From Flavobacteriales bacterium (GTDB lineage Bacteria > Bacteroidota > Bacteroidia > Flavobacteriales_D > Crocinitomicaceae): 37,069 bases of DNA. The DNA is taken from contig CANHSL010000015.1 of assembly GCA_947463385.1 (NCBI GenBank), positions 1 through 37,069 on the forward strand, given 5' to 3'. A program made the translations under genes and the position numbers. This document shows, in pieces, positions 16,801 to 24,068 of this stretch (its first letter is position 1; each line of letters opens with the position of its first letter). The notes beneath the pieces were generated by a model, which was not told the DNA's origin, did no database searches, and saw only the letters and a list, made by a program, of their open reading frames with translations.

Positions 16801-17228
16801 GATTGGGTAATAAAGAAATTGCAAAAATGGCGGCAGAACAAACGGCCATACGTCAACGTTTGGAACAGTTAAAAAATGAATTGAATAAAGATGGTAAAGG
16901 CAAGGGTAATCAGTTAAATCCTTTATTGAAGGAGTTGGAACAACAAGAGAAGGACTTGATAAATAAGAATTTTACTCCGGAGATGATTAATCGACAAAAG
17001 GATATTATGACACGCTTACTGGAAAGTGAAAAAGCAATGATGGAACGTGGGTTTGAGGATAAAAGAGAATCTAAAACGGGAGTTGATCAAATTAAGAGTA
17101 ACCTTATTGAGATTAAGACGTACAATCGGGATAAATTAAAGCAAGTTGAAATGCTTCGTGTGGTAGACCCTGCGTTCAGTATCTACTACAAATCAAAGGC
17201 TGAGACTTATTTTAATTTAGTTGATTAA
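13860..17228 (+). CDS. DUF4175 family large membrane-anchored coiled-coil protein
   Basis: A 1122-residue protein of a Bacteroidota family of unknown function. Membrane segments lie at about 30-52, 57-81 and 161-182. A beta-rich extracytoplasmic-type region (about 190-490) follows, with S-L-K-I-H-Y-P-S-Y and D-D-Y-G-L-S motifs. A very long Lys/Glu/Gln coiled coil runs from about 494 to 780, then a helical stretch, a Q-M-Q-S-Q-M-Q-S-Q-M repeat (about 903-915) and a Gly/Pro/Lys/Met-rich linker (about 915-980). The C-terminal helix region includes E-Q-T-A-I-R-Q-R-L. The length and three TM segments suit a scaffold or tether across the envelope. It heads an operon with a HATPase, ybeY and mnmG. 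A weak TACTTTTA box lies 7 nt before the ATG. Confidence 0.8.
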   Translation: MSKQQDDILNLYAEIEKFVDKFYLNRMVKGGIISLGVFSISYLFFSSAAYFFELMSWIRLCFLIGFIGLNLIVFIRLFLIPFGQYLRIIKRITQVDAASYIGKMFPDISDRLLNTLQLINQSTSANENLDLLTASIAQKTSQLKVFNFSAAIDLSLNKKYAKYVLPSLLTLLVLIIFIPAILTQGTYRIIQFNQVFLPFKFQLTDGKSSYEEGSDIPIQVTLTGERIPDRVYLVSDQGKFLMQRALKNRYDFVLKKVKTSGTFYFEANGYESKEYKYNITGKSLLGKVSLKIHYPSYLNKKDEVIQNVGDITVPEGSQLTWTGSTKNTERIEIQHAKEIKTFNNSSFTYKLKARNTQKLTIRLANLFSHKVDSSAFQIAVIKDAHPSIQVGESTDSIQEGLRFFSGQIGDDYGLSALTFNYSILRNGKSIKTRKLPVSFESGTRSNFSFAVDFRLEEVKLEDKIEYFFTVSDNDGVNGSKSTKSYVGQYQLPDLKELNEQRDEQQAQTKQDLERILSKTKEFEKSVDKLKKDLTNSKSNDWNNKQQLKQLQEEQKSLANELQQIKDQLEQTTQEKNQLSEIDKALLEKQEMIEKLLEEVMDDELKKLLEDLEKLFNERADQEIQKEMNKLDQQAENMNKQLDRTLEMLKKLQVNEKIDDIEKELKENAADQEALKKDMASDKISKEEADKKQEEINKRFDEIQKKLEETKALNKELESPLNLEDSKALEESIDNELKNASEEVKSGKKSKSQESQQQAADQMEQLADMLDQQQQESNQQQEEEDMELVRRILESLMILSFDQEALIGKFNKVNTTDPKYKKLGREQIRINTDTKTVSDSLLALAKRQPKIASFVDKELADINFSQNAAVDAIDDHRKQDIMKSEQQVMTAYNNLALLLNEALQQMQSQMQSQMQSSGSCSKPGNGKPKPGNNMSPGDMKEMLKKQLEKMQKGQNPGGKKPGDKEGDSPGMKPGQSGMNMLGLGNKEIAKMAAEQTAIRQRLEQLKNELNKDGKGKGNQLNPLLKELEQQEKDLINKNFTPEMINRQKDIMTRLLESEKAMMERGFEDKRESKTGVDQIKSNLIEIKTYNRDKLKQVEMLRVVDPAFSIYYKSKAETYFNLVD

Positions 17229-17237
17229 ATTTATAGC

Positions 17238-17651
17238 ATGAAACATCAATTACAATTAATCCATGAAGTAACTCTACCTTCAACACCAGCCTCCATTACG
17301 GATGTTGAAAGTTTAATTGATGTAGCTTGTGGTGAGTTAGCGCTTAGTGAAGACGCGTATGGTAATATTTTAATCGCGGTAACAGAAGCGGTAAACAATG
17401 CCATCATCCACGGGAATAAGTTGGATGCAACCTTATCTGTACATGTTGGAGTTCACAACAACGAAGAATGGGTGTGTTTTTCTGTCAAGGACCAAGGAAC
17501 AGGGTTTGATCCTGAAATAATTCCAGATCCAACCGCACCTGAGAATCTTTTAAAAGAAAATGGACGTGGTATTTTCCTTATGAAAAACTTATCTGATGAA
17601 GTTAGTTATGATGAAAATGGTACCGTGGTAAATGTTTGTTTTCGTCGATGA
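17238..17651 (+). CDS. HATPase domain protein, RsbW/anti-sigma kinase-like
   Basis: A 137-residue stand-alone GHKL ATPase of the HATPase_c_2 group. The N-box is at E50-A-V-N-N54-A-I-I-H-G, the G1 box at D85-Q-G87-T-G89-F-D, and the G2 box at N-G109-R-G111-I-F-L-M. Relatives include the anti-sigma factor serine kinases RsbW and SpoIIAB. No sigma factor, STAS antagonist or phosphatase is adjacent, so the partner is unknown; in Bacteroidota this gene is commonly found beside ybeY. It follows the DUF4175 gene by 9 bp, and its stop codon overlaps the ybeY start (ATGA), so translational coupling is likely. Confidence 0.85.
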   Translation: MKHQLQLIHEVTLPSTPASITDVESLIDVACGELALSEDAYGNILIAVTEAVNNAIIHGNKLDATLSVHVGVHNNEEWVCFSVKDQGTGFDPEIIPDPTAPENLLKENGRGIFLMKNLSDEVSYDENGTVVNVCFRR

Positions 17652-18073
17652 TTTCAGTTGATTATTACTCGAACGAAATTCCTGGACTTCCTTTAGACTC
17701 TTTGGTTAATACCCTTCCTGTGTTGGTGGAAACCGAAGGGTGTGATTTAGGAGAAATTACGATTGTTTTCTGTACAGACGAAGAGCTACTTGAGCTGAAT
17801 AAGCAGCATTTGTCCCATGATTATTTTACGGATATTATTACGTTTAACTACAATGATGGAAAAACGCTAAGCGGCGATTTGTTTGTTTCTACGGATAGAA
17901 TTCTTGATAACGCTAAACAATTGGAAGTTCCATTTACAGAGGAATTACACCGAGTATGTTATCACGGTGTGCTGCATTTAGTGGGGTATAACGATAAAAC
18001 AGATGCAGATTGTTTACTCATGCGCGAGAAAGAGAACTACTATTTAAATAAATTGTTTCACGTGAAACAATGA
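17648..18073 (+). CDS. ybeY: Endoribonuclease YbeY (rRNA maturation factor)
   Basis: Metal-dependent RNase involved in 16S rRNA 3'-end maturation and ribosome quality control. It has 141 residues from the ATG at 17648, which overlaps the preceding stop (ATGA); an upstream TTG would add four residues and is less likely. Family blocks are D-I-I-T-F-N-Y (62-68), G-D-L-F-V-S (76-81) and the metal motif H106-G-V-L-H110-L-V-G-Y-N-D116. The third ligand, His in E. coli (H-x3-H-x5-H), is Asp here, a substitution I recall as usual in Bacteroidota. The last six residues, L-F-H-V-K-Q, are encoded by a palindrome matching parS. MnmG starts 12 bp downstream. Confidence 0.93.
   Translation: MISVDYYSNEIPGLPLDSLVNTLPVLVETEGCDLGEITIVFCTDEELLELNKQHLSHDYFTDIITFNYNDGKTLSGDLFVSTDRILDNAKQLEVPFTEELHRVCYHGVLHLVGYNDKTDADCLLMREKENYYLNKLFHVKQ
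18052..18071. other. parS: parS-like centromere site (ParB-binding palindrome)
   Basis: A perfect 20-bp palindrome whose core TGTTTCACGTGAAACA (18054-18069) is identical to the consensus chromosomal parS bound by ParB/Spo0J. It lies inside the coding sequence, supplying the ybeY codons for Leu-Phe-His-Val-Lys-Gln before TGA. Known parS sites cluster near chromosome origins, so this suggests the window is origin-proximal. No parA or parB gene is present in the window. It could in principle be a terminator-like inverted repeat, but it has no loop, no T-tract and an exact parS sequence, so I favour parS. Confidence 0.85.
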
Positions 18074-18085
18074 TTCAATTTTACC

Positions 18086-19954
18086 ATGTTAGATACCTAT
18101 GACGTTATTGTAGTTGGTGCGGGTCATGCCGGGTGTGAAGCCGCAAATGCCGCCGCCAAGATGGGTAGTAAGGTCTTGTTACTTACTATGAATATGAACA
18201 CCATAGCTCAAATGAGTTGTAATCCAGCAATGGGGGGTGTCGCTAAAGGACAAATCGTTCGTGAAATAGATGCCTTGGGTGGTGGTTCTGGGATAGTTAG
18301 TGATAAAAGTGCCTTGCAATTTAGAATGTTAAACCTTTCTAAAGGTCCTGCGATGTGGTCGCCAAGAACACAGAACGATCGCATGATGTTTGCTGCTGAA
18401 TGGCGTTACCTCTTGGAACAAAATCCGAATGTTGATTTCTGGCAAGATATGGGAACGGGTATTATTGTAGAAGATAATAAGGTTGTTGGTGTTAAAACTA
18501 GTCTAGGTATAAACATTTATAGTCGGGCTGTTGTACTAACAAATGGAACCTTTCTTAATGGAATTATTCACCTAGGAGAAAAACAATTTGGTGGTGGAAG
18601 AGCTGCCGAGCGGGCATCTACAGGAATAACCGAAGACCTGATTTCTTTAGGGTTTGAGTCTGGCAGAATGAAGACCGGAACACCGCCTCGAGTAGATGGT
18701 AGAAGTTTGGATTATACTAAAATGGAAATCCAACACGGCGATGAAAACCCCTCTAAATTTAGTTATTGGGACACCAATGCGTTGGCTCATCAATTACCTT
18801 GTTATATCACCTATACCAATCCCGAAACACACGATAAGTTACGGCTTGGGTTTGATCGATCGCCAATGTTTAATGGGGCAATAAAAAGTACAGGTCCAAG
18901 GTATTGTCCAAGCATTGAGGATAAAATTAATCGCTTTGCGGACCGTGATCGGCATCAAATTTTTGTGGAGCCCGAAGGGTGGAACACCGTTGAAATCTAT
19001 GTGAATGGGTTCAGTACCTCCTTACCAGAAGATGTGCAAGTAAATGCGATAAAGTCAATTCCTGGTTTTGAACACGCCAAGTTATTTAGACCGGGGTATG
19101 CCATTGAATACGATTATTTTCCACCAACGCAACTGAAACATACCTTAGAAACTAAATTAATTAATGGACTGTATTTTGCCGGACAGATTAATGGTACCAC
19201 AGGTTATGAGGAAGCCGCATGTCAAGGCCTGATGGCGGGCATAAATGCCCACCTGGCTGTAAATGGTAAGGATCCGTTTACACTCCAACGAAGCGAAGCA
19301 TATATCGGTGTGTTAATTGATGACCTTGTAACGAAAGGAACGAAAGAACCTTACCGCATGTTTACCAGCAGGGCGGAATACAGAATTTTGTTGCGTCAAG
19401 ATAATGCGGATTTACGACTCAGCGTCAAAGCGAAAGCCTTGGGATTGATTAGCTCGGAACAACACGATCAAGTAATTAAAAAGGAGCAACAAACCCAATG
19501 GCTTAAAAAAGAACTTAAATCCATAGGCATTACTCCTCAAGAAATTAACCCTCATTTAATTCAACTGGACTCTGCGCCTATTTCGCAGCAAGTAAAATTA
19601 TCGAGCGTATTAACGAGACCAGGAGTCACCATGGATATGCTCACCAACGCATCAAATTTATTATCTAATACATTGATAAACAATGATATAGGTGAGGATG
19701 TGGTGGTTCAAACCGAAATTCAAGTCAAATATGAAGGATATATAGAACGTGAGGAAGAAATCGCTGAAAAAATGCATCGATTGGAACGTGTTCAAATTCC
19801 TTCGGATTTGAATTATGCCCAATTGAAAAGTTTAAGCACAGAAGCTGTTGAGAAATTAACACAGATTCAACCCGTGACCATTGGACAAGCATCCCGGATT
19901 TCAGGTGTTTCACCAAGTGATATCTCTGTACTTTTAATCTATTTGGGAAGATAA
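18086..19954 (+). CDS. mnmG: tRNA uridine-5-carboxymethylaminomethyl(34) synthesis enzyme MnmG (GidA)
   Basis: FAD enzyme that, with MnmE, adds the carboxymethylaminomethyl group at the wobble uridine of certain tRNAs. It has 622 residues, the usual length. The N-terminal FAD-binding motif is G11-A-G-H-A-G16, followed by the family signatures [11 protein letters not shown] (45-55), [10 protein letters not shown] and [13 protein letters not shown]. Further on are [10 protein letters not shown] and the C-terminal helical domain that contacts MnmE and tRNA (Y-E-G-Y-I-E-R, then I-S-G-V-S-P). It closes the DUF4175 operon. mnmG lies beside oriC or parS in many bacteria; here the parS match is 16 bp before its start. 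No rsmG follows. Confidence 0.97.
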   Translation: MLDTYDVIVVGAGHAGCEAANAAAKMGSKVLLLTMNMNTIAQMSCNPAMGGVAKGQIVREIDALGGGSGIVSDKSALQFRMLNLSKGPAMWSPRTQNDRMMFAAEWRYLLEQNPNVDFWQDMGTGIIVEDNKVVGVKTSLGINIYSRAVVLTNGTFLNGIIHLGEKQFGGGRAAERASTGITEDLISLGFESGRMKTGTPPRVDGRSLDYTKMEIQHGDENPSKFSYWDTNALAHQLPCYITYTNPETHDKLRLGFDRSPMFNGAIKSTGPRYCPSIEDKINRFADRDRHQIFVEPEGWNTVEIYVNGFSTSLPEDVQVNAIKSIPGFEHAKLFRPGYAIEYDYFPPTQLKHTLETKLINGLYFAGQINGTTGYEEAACQGLMAGINAHLAVNGKDPFTLQRSEAYIGVLIDDLVTKGTKEPYRMFTSRAEYRILLRQDNADLRLSVKAKALGLISSEQHDQVIKKEQQTQWLKKELKSIGITPQEINPHLIQLDSAPISQQVKLSSVLTRPGVTMDMLTNASNLLSNTLINNDIGEDVVVQTEIQVKYEGYIEREEEIAEKMHRLERVQIPSDLNYAQLKSLSTEAVEKLTQIQPVTIGQASRISGVSPSDISVLLIYLGR

Positions 19955-20107
19955 AATACATTTTCGAACGATTTAAGCGCGTTTCAACCCTTTCAATGTA
20001 AAACCACAAAGAACGTGTTTAAAAAGTTTATTAGAATCAAACTATAAAAGCCGTTTTTTTTGCCTTTCAGCTAGTTATGTCAACTTCATTGTTTACTTTA
20101 GTAATAC

Positions 20108-21052
20108 ATGAAGGTATTTTTTATTGATAAGGTTCATCCGGTACTTCAAGAGCGATTAGTTCGAAATGGTTTTGATTGCATCGATGCAACGCATTTTTCT
20201 ATGGATGATTTGTTGCAACGTAAAAATGAAGTCCAAGGCTTTGTAATTCGTGCTAGATTTTTTTTAAATACTGAATTCTTATCCAACTTTCTAAACCTCT
20301 CATTTATTGCGCGTTCCGGTTCCGGTTTAGAGAATATTGATGCAGCATATTGCAAAGCGCATCAGATCCAGTTGTTTAATTCTCCCGAAGGAAATCGAAA
20401 TGCGGTGGCTGAACACGCACTGGGTATGTTACTCGCCTTAATGAATAAACTCTGTAAAGCAAACGAACAAATAAATCGGGGAATTTGGAAGCGCGAAGAA
20501 AACCGTGGCGAAGAATTGGATGGTAAAACGGTTGGAATCATTGGCTACGGAAATAACGGTGCTGCCTTCGCGAAGAAGTTGAGGGGCTTCGATGTGAAGG
20601 TGCTGGCTTATGATAAATTCAAACAAGGATTCGGCGATACCTTTGTTCAGGAAAGCACCTTAGAAGCGATTTTTAATACCGCAGATGTTCTTTCTCTTCA
20701 TATTCCGCAAAACAAAGAAACAGTAGCTTTTGTAAATGAGGCCTTTATTAATTCGTTTAAAAAGCCTTTTTACTTATTGAATTTGTCCAGGGGTAAAATC
20801 GTTCATACGGAATCCTTAATTAAGGCATTAGAATCTAATAAAATAAAAGCCGCAGGTTTAGATGTGCTTGAATATGAATCCAAAGATTTTGAATCCATTT
20901 TCGCTAATCAACTACCCGCGGCGTTTCAATACCTTCTTGATTCAGATCGCGTGTTGCTCAGTCCGCATGTAGGCGGCTGGACCAAAGAAAGTTACTTCAA
21001 ACTGAGCGATGTGCTCGCTGATAAAATAATTTCCTTTTACGAACATCAATAG
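20108..21052 (+). CDS. D-2-hydroxyacid dehydrogenase (phosphoglycerate dehydrogenase-like)
   Basis: A 314-residue NAD-dependent dehydrogenase. The Rossmann motif is G146-Y-G148-N-N-G151. Catalytic residues can be assigned as Arg228 (N-L-S-R-G-K), Glu257 (L-D-V-L-E-Y-E) and His287 (S-P-H-V-G-G-W). The substrate-side R-S-G-S-G-L-E-N-I-D (69-78) is like SerA of Bacteroidota. There is no ACT domain, so if it is 3-phosphoglycerate dehydrogenase it is the short form without serine feedback; no serC or serB adjoins to confirm this, and glycerate or lactate-type dehydrogenases remain possible. It is transcribed alone; 153 bp upstream hold a weak TACTTTAG box 6 nt before the ATG. Its 3' end overlaps the convergent amidase by 7 bp. 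Confidence 0.85.
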   Translation: MKVFFIDKVHPVLQERLVRNGFDCIDATHFSMDDLLQRKNEVQGFVIRARFFLNTEFLSNFLNLSFIARSGSGLENIDAAYCKAHQIQLFNSPEGNRNAVAEHALGMLLALMNKLCKANEQINRGIWKREENRGEELDGKTVGIIGYGNNGAAFAKKLRGFDVKVLAYDKFKQGFGDTFVQESTLEAIFNTADVLSLHIPQNKETVAFVNEAFINSFKKPFYLLNLSRGKIVHTESLIKALESNKIKAAGLDVLEYESKDFESIFANQLPAAFQYLLDSDRVLLSPHVGGWTKESYFKLSDVLADKIISFYEHQ

Positions 21053-23991
21053 GAAACCAGTTGCTTCGTTAATTCATACCCATTACCAGTAAGTTTAACG
21101 ATATACAGACCCGTGTTTATTGACAGCTTCACGCTCCCATCATGGGGGAGTTCTTGCGTATAGATTAATTTTCCGTTTAAGTCAAACACTTCAACTGCCA
21201 CAGGGAACAGGAGGTTCTCAATGTGTAATATTCCTTCTTGAATTGGATTCGGATACAATAGTATATTAACTAAGGGATTTGCCAACTCGATATTGGCTTG
21301 ATTGATGTATCGCTGCCCGTCTGAACAGCTTGTAGCATTAATTCCCGCGTGGTTCCCACAGGTCAGCGAGGTGTAATACATAGTGTTTGGTGTAAGACTT
21401 AAGGAGTTTATCATGAATGCATTGCTTGCTGTGCTTTGGTTTTGTATAATGTCATTCCCAAACGGAGTAGTTCCAATATCAAAAAAGGCACTGCTAATTC
21501 CCGAATTTGGGTCGTTTACTACCCAATTTCCTTCAAGAATTGGCTGGTACACGCTGTCTATATCGCTTGCAGCGCCATCATTCAACGCTGTAAGTACCGG
21601 CGCGGTCCAGTCCACTTGAACCAATGTTTCATGTGGAACGTTCCAATTTTCGAGGCTATCCATAGCAATAACTCGAATCTTTCCACTTTCTTGTTGTTGG
21701 TCACTTTGATGAGCGATTTCTTGCCCAGGTCCAACCGTAATTTGTTCGCTATGTGAGTGGTTTTTATATACATAAACCTCATCAAATGTTACGGTACACG
21801 CGCCAGAACGCAAGGAAATAGCCGTGCCTTGTTGGAGCGGATTAGCATCGGTCCAACTACAAACGTGCACAGAATTTAGGTACACTTGAATTAACCCACT
21901 TTGTGGATTATAGGTAACATAAACTTGGTCCCATTGGTTTACTAAGATATTAACTGAATCTTCTTTCACCAAGGTAAAGGCATCGTTCAATACTTTGTAT
22001 AATTGAACCTTATCCGTTTCTTCTCTAAAATAAACAAAGTAGGAATTGCCTCGATTCGGTAGGGTAGGATCGCTACAGAAAAAGTGCATTCCCGCGCGTT
22101 GATTGGCGTTCGACGAAGTTATGCGTTGTTTCCATGTATATAAGTACGTGTGTTGTGACGTTTGACTAACTTGGGCATATGCGTTTGAATTATTCTGTGT
22201 GGCATCATTCAAGAGAAAGCTTCCATTCATAGCTTGAAAATTACCGGATTGATTGGTCCAAAGCCCCGTATTGGCAGTGAATTCATCTACAAAAAAGCCC
22301 ATCGTTTGATTGGATAAGAATGGTGTTGTTGCGGATGTTCTTGAAGCGACATGATAGAATTTATGTTTTATTCCAGAGGCGTCTGTATCTTGAAAAGAGG
22401 CCGTGAACGCTTGAGTTTGCCAAATCCCCGAATAGCTAATGCTGCTTGTGGGTGGACTAAGGTCTACGTTAAGTGCCACGCTTTGATAGCTTGCTACCCA
22501 TCCAGCAAGTTGCGTAGCACAATCGGAACGAAACTCAAGTGTTAGGGTATTTCCCGTAGATTGAATGTTTGGCGGAAGAGCGTTTCCTGTATAGGTTCCA
22601 AGCACAGGCGCATTAACCGTCGACCCATTGTATATAATTAACTTATCAAAAGATGTTTCCAGTTCGAATGCGGCAAATTGGATGTAAATGCTGCTTCCTT
22701 GAGGAGCTTGAATGAGCCACACGGTTCGTTCGTCTGCCGCGTAGTTTCCATTCGGTCCTCCTGAATCATAGAGTGTTCCCGAAGAATTCGTGAGTACCGT
22801 TGGTGTGTAGGTATCGTTAATTAACCCGTAATATTTGTTCCAGTTCCAATGTATTCCAGGATCGGTATGGCTCTGATTCGCATAATGCTGATGTCCTTTG
22901 ATTCGGATGCAATTCCCTAGTAATTGCGTGCTCGTGGAACCCGCGCCGTCATAGGTTCTTTTCGGGTTTATTCCATATCCACTTTGGGTAATGTCTTTAA
23001 CCAAATTCGCTGAAGATTGGTAGAGGGACTGGGTATACCATGCGGCATTAGATACATAGCCCTCATGTTCGATCCCAACTGTGTAGGAGTTTTCATTCCC
23101 TACGTGCCATGCTTTATTGCTTTCTAATACCATTTGGGTTACCTGTCCATCTGAACTTCGAACCACATAATGATAAGAAACTTGCGCATTACAATTAAGT
23201 CCCCACGAAATTGCCCCCGCATAGGTTCCTTGAACCGTATGTATGGTTACCGCTGAAATCGGGGTACCGTTTCTACCACTGAAATTACATGAAGGAGCGG
23301 CATTCCAAAGCGCGGGACCGTAATTAATTGATTTTAATGAGTTTCCGGCATGGTACCTTGTGTTCTCTTGGTTCTTAACACCAGTTGAATCAATGGTAAT
23401 GTGCGTAGCGGTTAACACAGAAAAATTGCTTTTTCCAAAGAAATCCTTCAGGTTTATTTCATACAAAGGAAAACCATAACTCGCGGAATGATATTCATCC
23501 GTTAAGAAACGAAACACTTCTAACACACTGGATTCGAAGGCAAAGTGGTTGATGCTTCCTTCTCTTGGAATCTCACTCAATTCCCACATTAGGTTATAGA
23601 TTAATTCCGGGGTGTTTTCTCCGGATACCGTATAGCTTTGAATTAGGCTTGCGCAAGCCGCGGCGTAGGCTTCAACCTGCACGTATGTACTGTTTTTTTG
23701 ATCAGCAATACTAATTCCACTTAAGGATTCAATGCGTTTACCATTTTCAATAAAATAATTCTGGCCATGATCATAAACGCCCATGATTCCATAAGGAATT
23801 GGAATACCAGAACAGCTCACGTGTTCTTGGCTGGATATGTCATGAAATCGGGTATGGGTATAGGAAATTGCTTCTAAAAATCCAGGAGGAATTTCTGGGT
23901 GATGTTGATAGGCGGGTGAAAAAAACGAACCCTGGCTGAACACCGACAAGTGCAGGGATAGGACGAGATAAATAAAAAGTAGTTTAGGCAT
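21046..23991 (-). CDS. T9SS-secreted N-acetylmuramoyl-L-alanine amidase with CUB and lectin-like domains
   Basis: A 981-residue protein. The signal peptide ends S-V-F-S-Q (residue 20). Residues 21-240 are an N-terminal region of unknown type. An Amidase_2 (AmpD/PGRP-like) domain spans about 243-395: zinc ligands His251 (V-T-I-H-T), His367 (K-G-H-Q-H) and Asp377 (S-H-T-D-P-G-I-H-W), with Glu308 in V-G-I-E-H-E-G. The 10-residue His-Asp spacing equals that of AmpD. A CUB domain (398-505) follows, then an Ig-like stretch, a LamG/concanavalin-like domain (about 566-744), a short fibronectin-like part and a T9SS type A domain from 912 (L-Y-P-N-P, D-L-N-G-K, G-L-Y-I-V-K). It should cleave the MurNAc-L-alanine bond outside the cell. 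Natural targets are unknown. Confidence 0.9.
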   Translation of the reverse strand: MPKLLFIYLVLSLHLSVFSQGSFFSPAYQHHPEIPPGFLEAISYTHTRFHDISSQEHVSCSGIPIPYGIMGVYDHGQNYFIENGKRIESLSGISIADQKNSTYVQVEAYAAACASLIQSYTVSGENTPELIYNLMWELSEIPREGSINHFAFESSVLEVFRFLTDEYHSASYGFPLYEINLKDFFGKSNFSVLTATHITIDSTGVKNQENTRYHAGNSLKSINYGPALWNAAPSCNFSGRNGTPISAVTIHTVQGTYAGAISWGLNCNAQVSYHYVVRSSDGQVTQMVLESNKAWHVGNENSYTVGIEHEGYVSNAAWYTQSLYQSSANLVKDITQSGYGINPKRTYDGAGSTSTQLLGNCIRIKGHQHYANQSHTDPGIHWNWNKYYGLINDTYTPTVLTNSSGTLYDSGGPNGNYAADERTVWLIQAPQGSSIYIQFAAFELETSFDKLIIYNGSTVNAPVLGTYTGNALPPNIQSTGNTLTLEFRSDCATQLAGWVASYQSVALNVDLSPPTSSISYSGIWQTQAFTASFQDTDASGIKHKFYHVASRTSATTPFLSNQTMGFFVDEFTANTGLWTNQSGNFQAMNGSFLLNDATQNNSNAYAQVSQTSQHTYLYTWKQRITSSNANQRAGMHFFCSDPTLPNRGNSYFVYFREETDKVQLYKVLNDAFTLVKEDSVNILVNQWDQVYVTYNPQSGLIQVYLNSVHVCSWTDANPLQQGTAISLRSGACTVTFDEVYVYKNHSHSEQITVGPGQEIAHQSDQQQESGKIRVIAMDSLENWNVPHETLVQVDWTAPVLTALNDGAASDIDSVYQPILEGNWVVNDPNSGISSAFFDIGTTPFGNDIIQNQSTASNAFMINSLSLTPNTMYYTSLTCGNHAGINATSCSDGQRYINQANIELANPLVNILLYPNPIQEGILHIENLLFPVAVEVFDLNGKLIYTQELPHDGSVKLSINTGLYIVKLTGNGYELTKQLVSY

Positions 23992-23995
23992 AAAT

Positions 23996-24019
23996 AAAAA
24001 TTTGCGAGCTAACGCAAAT
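23996..24019 (-). terminator. Hairpin with T-tract between the barrel gene and the amidase gene
   Basis: Read on the minus strand, ATTTGCG - TTAGCT - CGCAAAT forms a 7-bp stem (24019-24013 with 24006-24000), followed by a run of T. It could end transcripts of the TPR/barrel pair. It sits only 4 nt before the amidase ATG, so alternatively it is a leader hairpin controlling amidase translation or readthrough. Confidence 0.5.
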
Positions 24020-24068
24020 CTTTACTTAATAGTATTTTTAAATTTATAATTAACTGATAAACAGTGTT

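Noticed and set aside
19955-20107. Possible terminator after mnmG (T8 run at 20054-20061)
   Set aside because: The T-run has no convincing GC-rich stem directly before it; only a weak AGTTT/AAACT pairing is visible.
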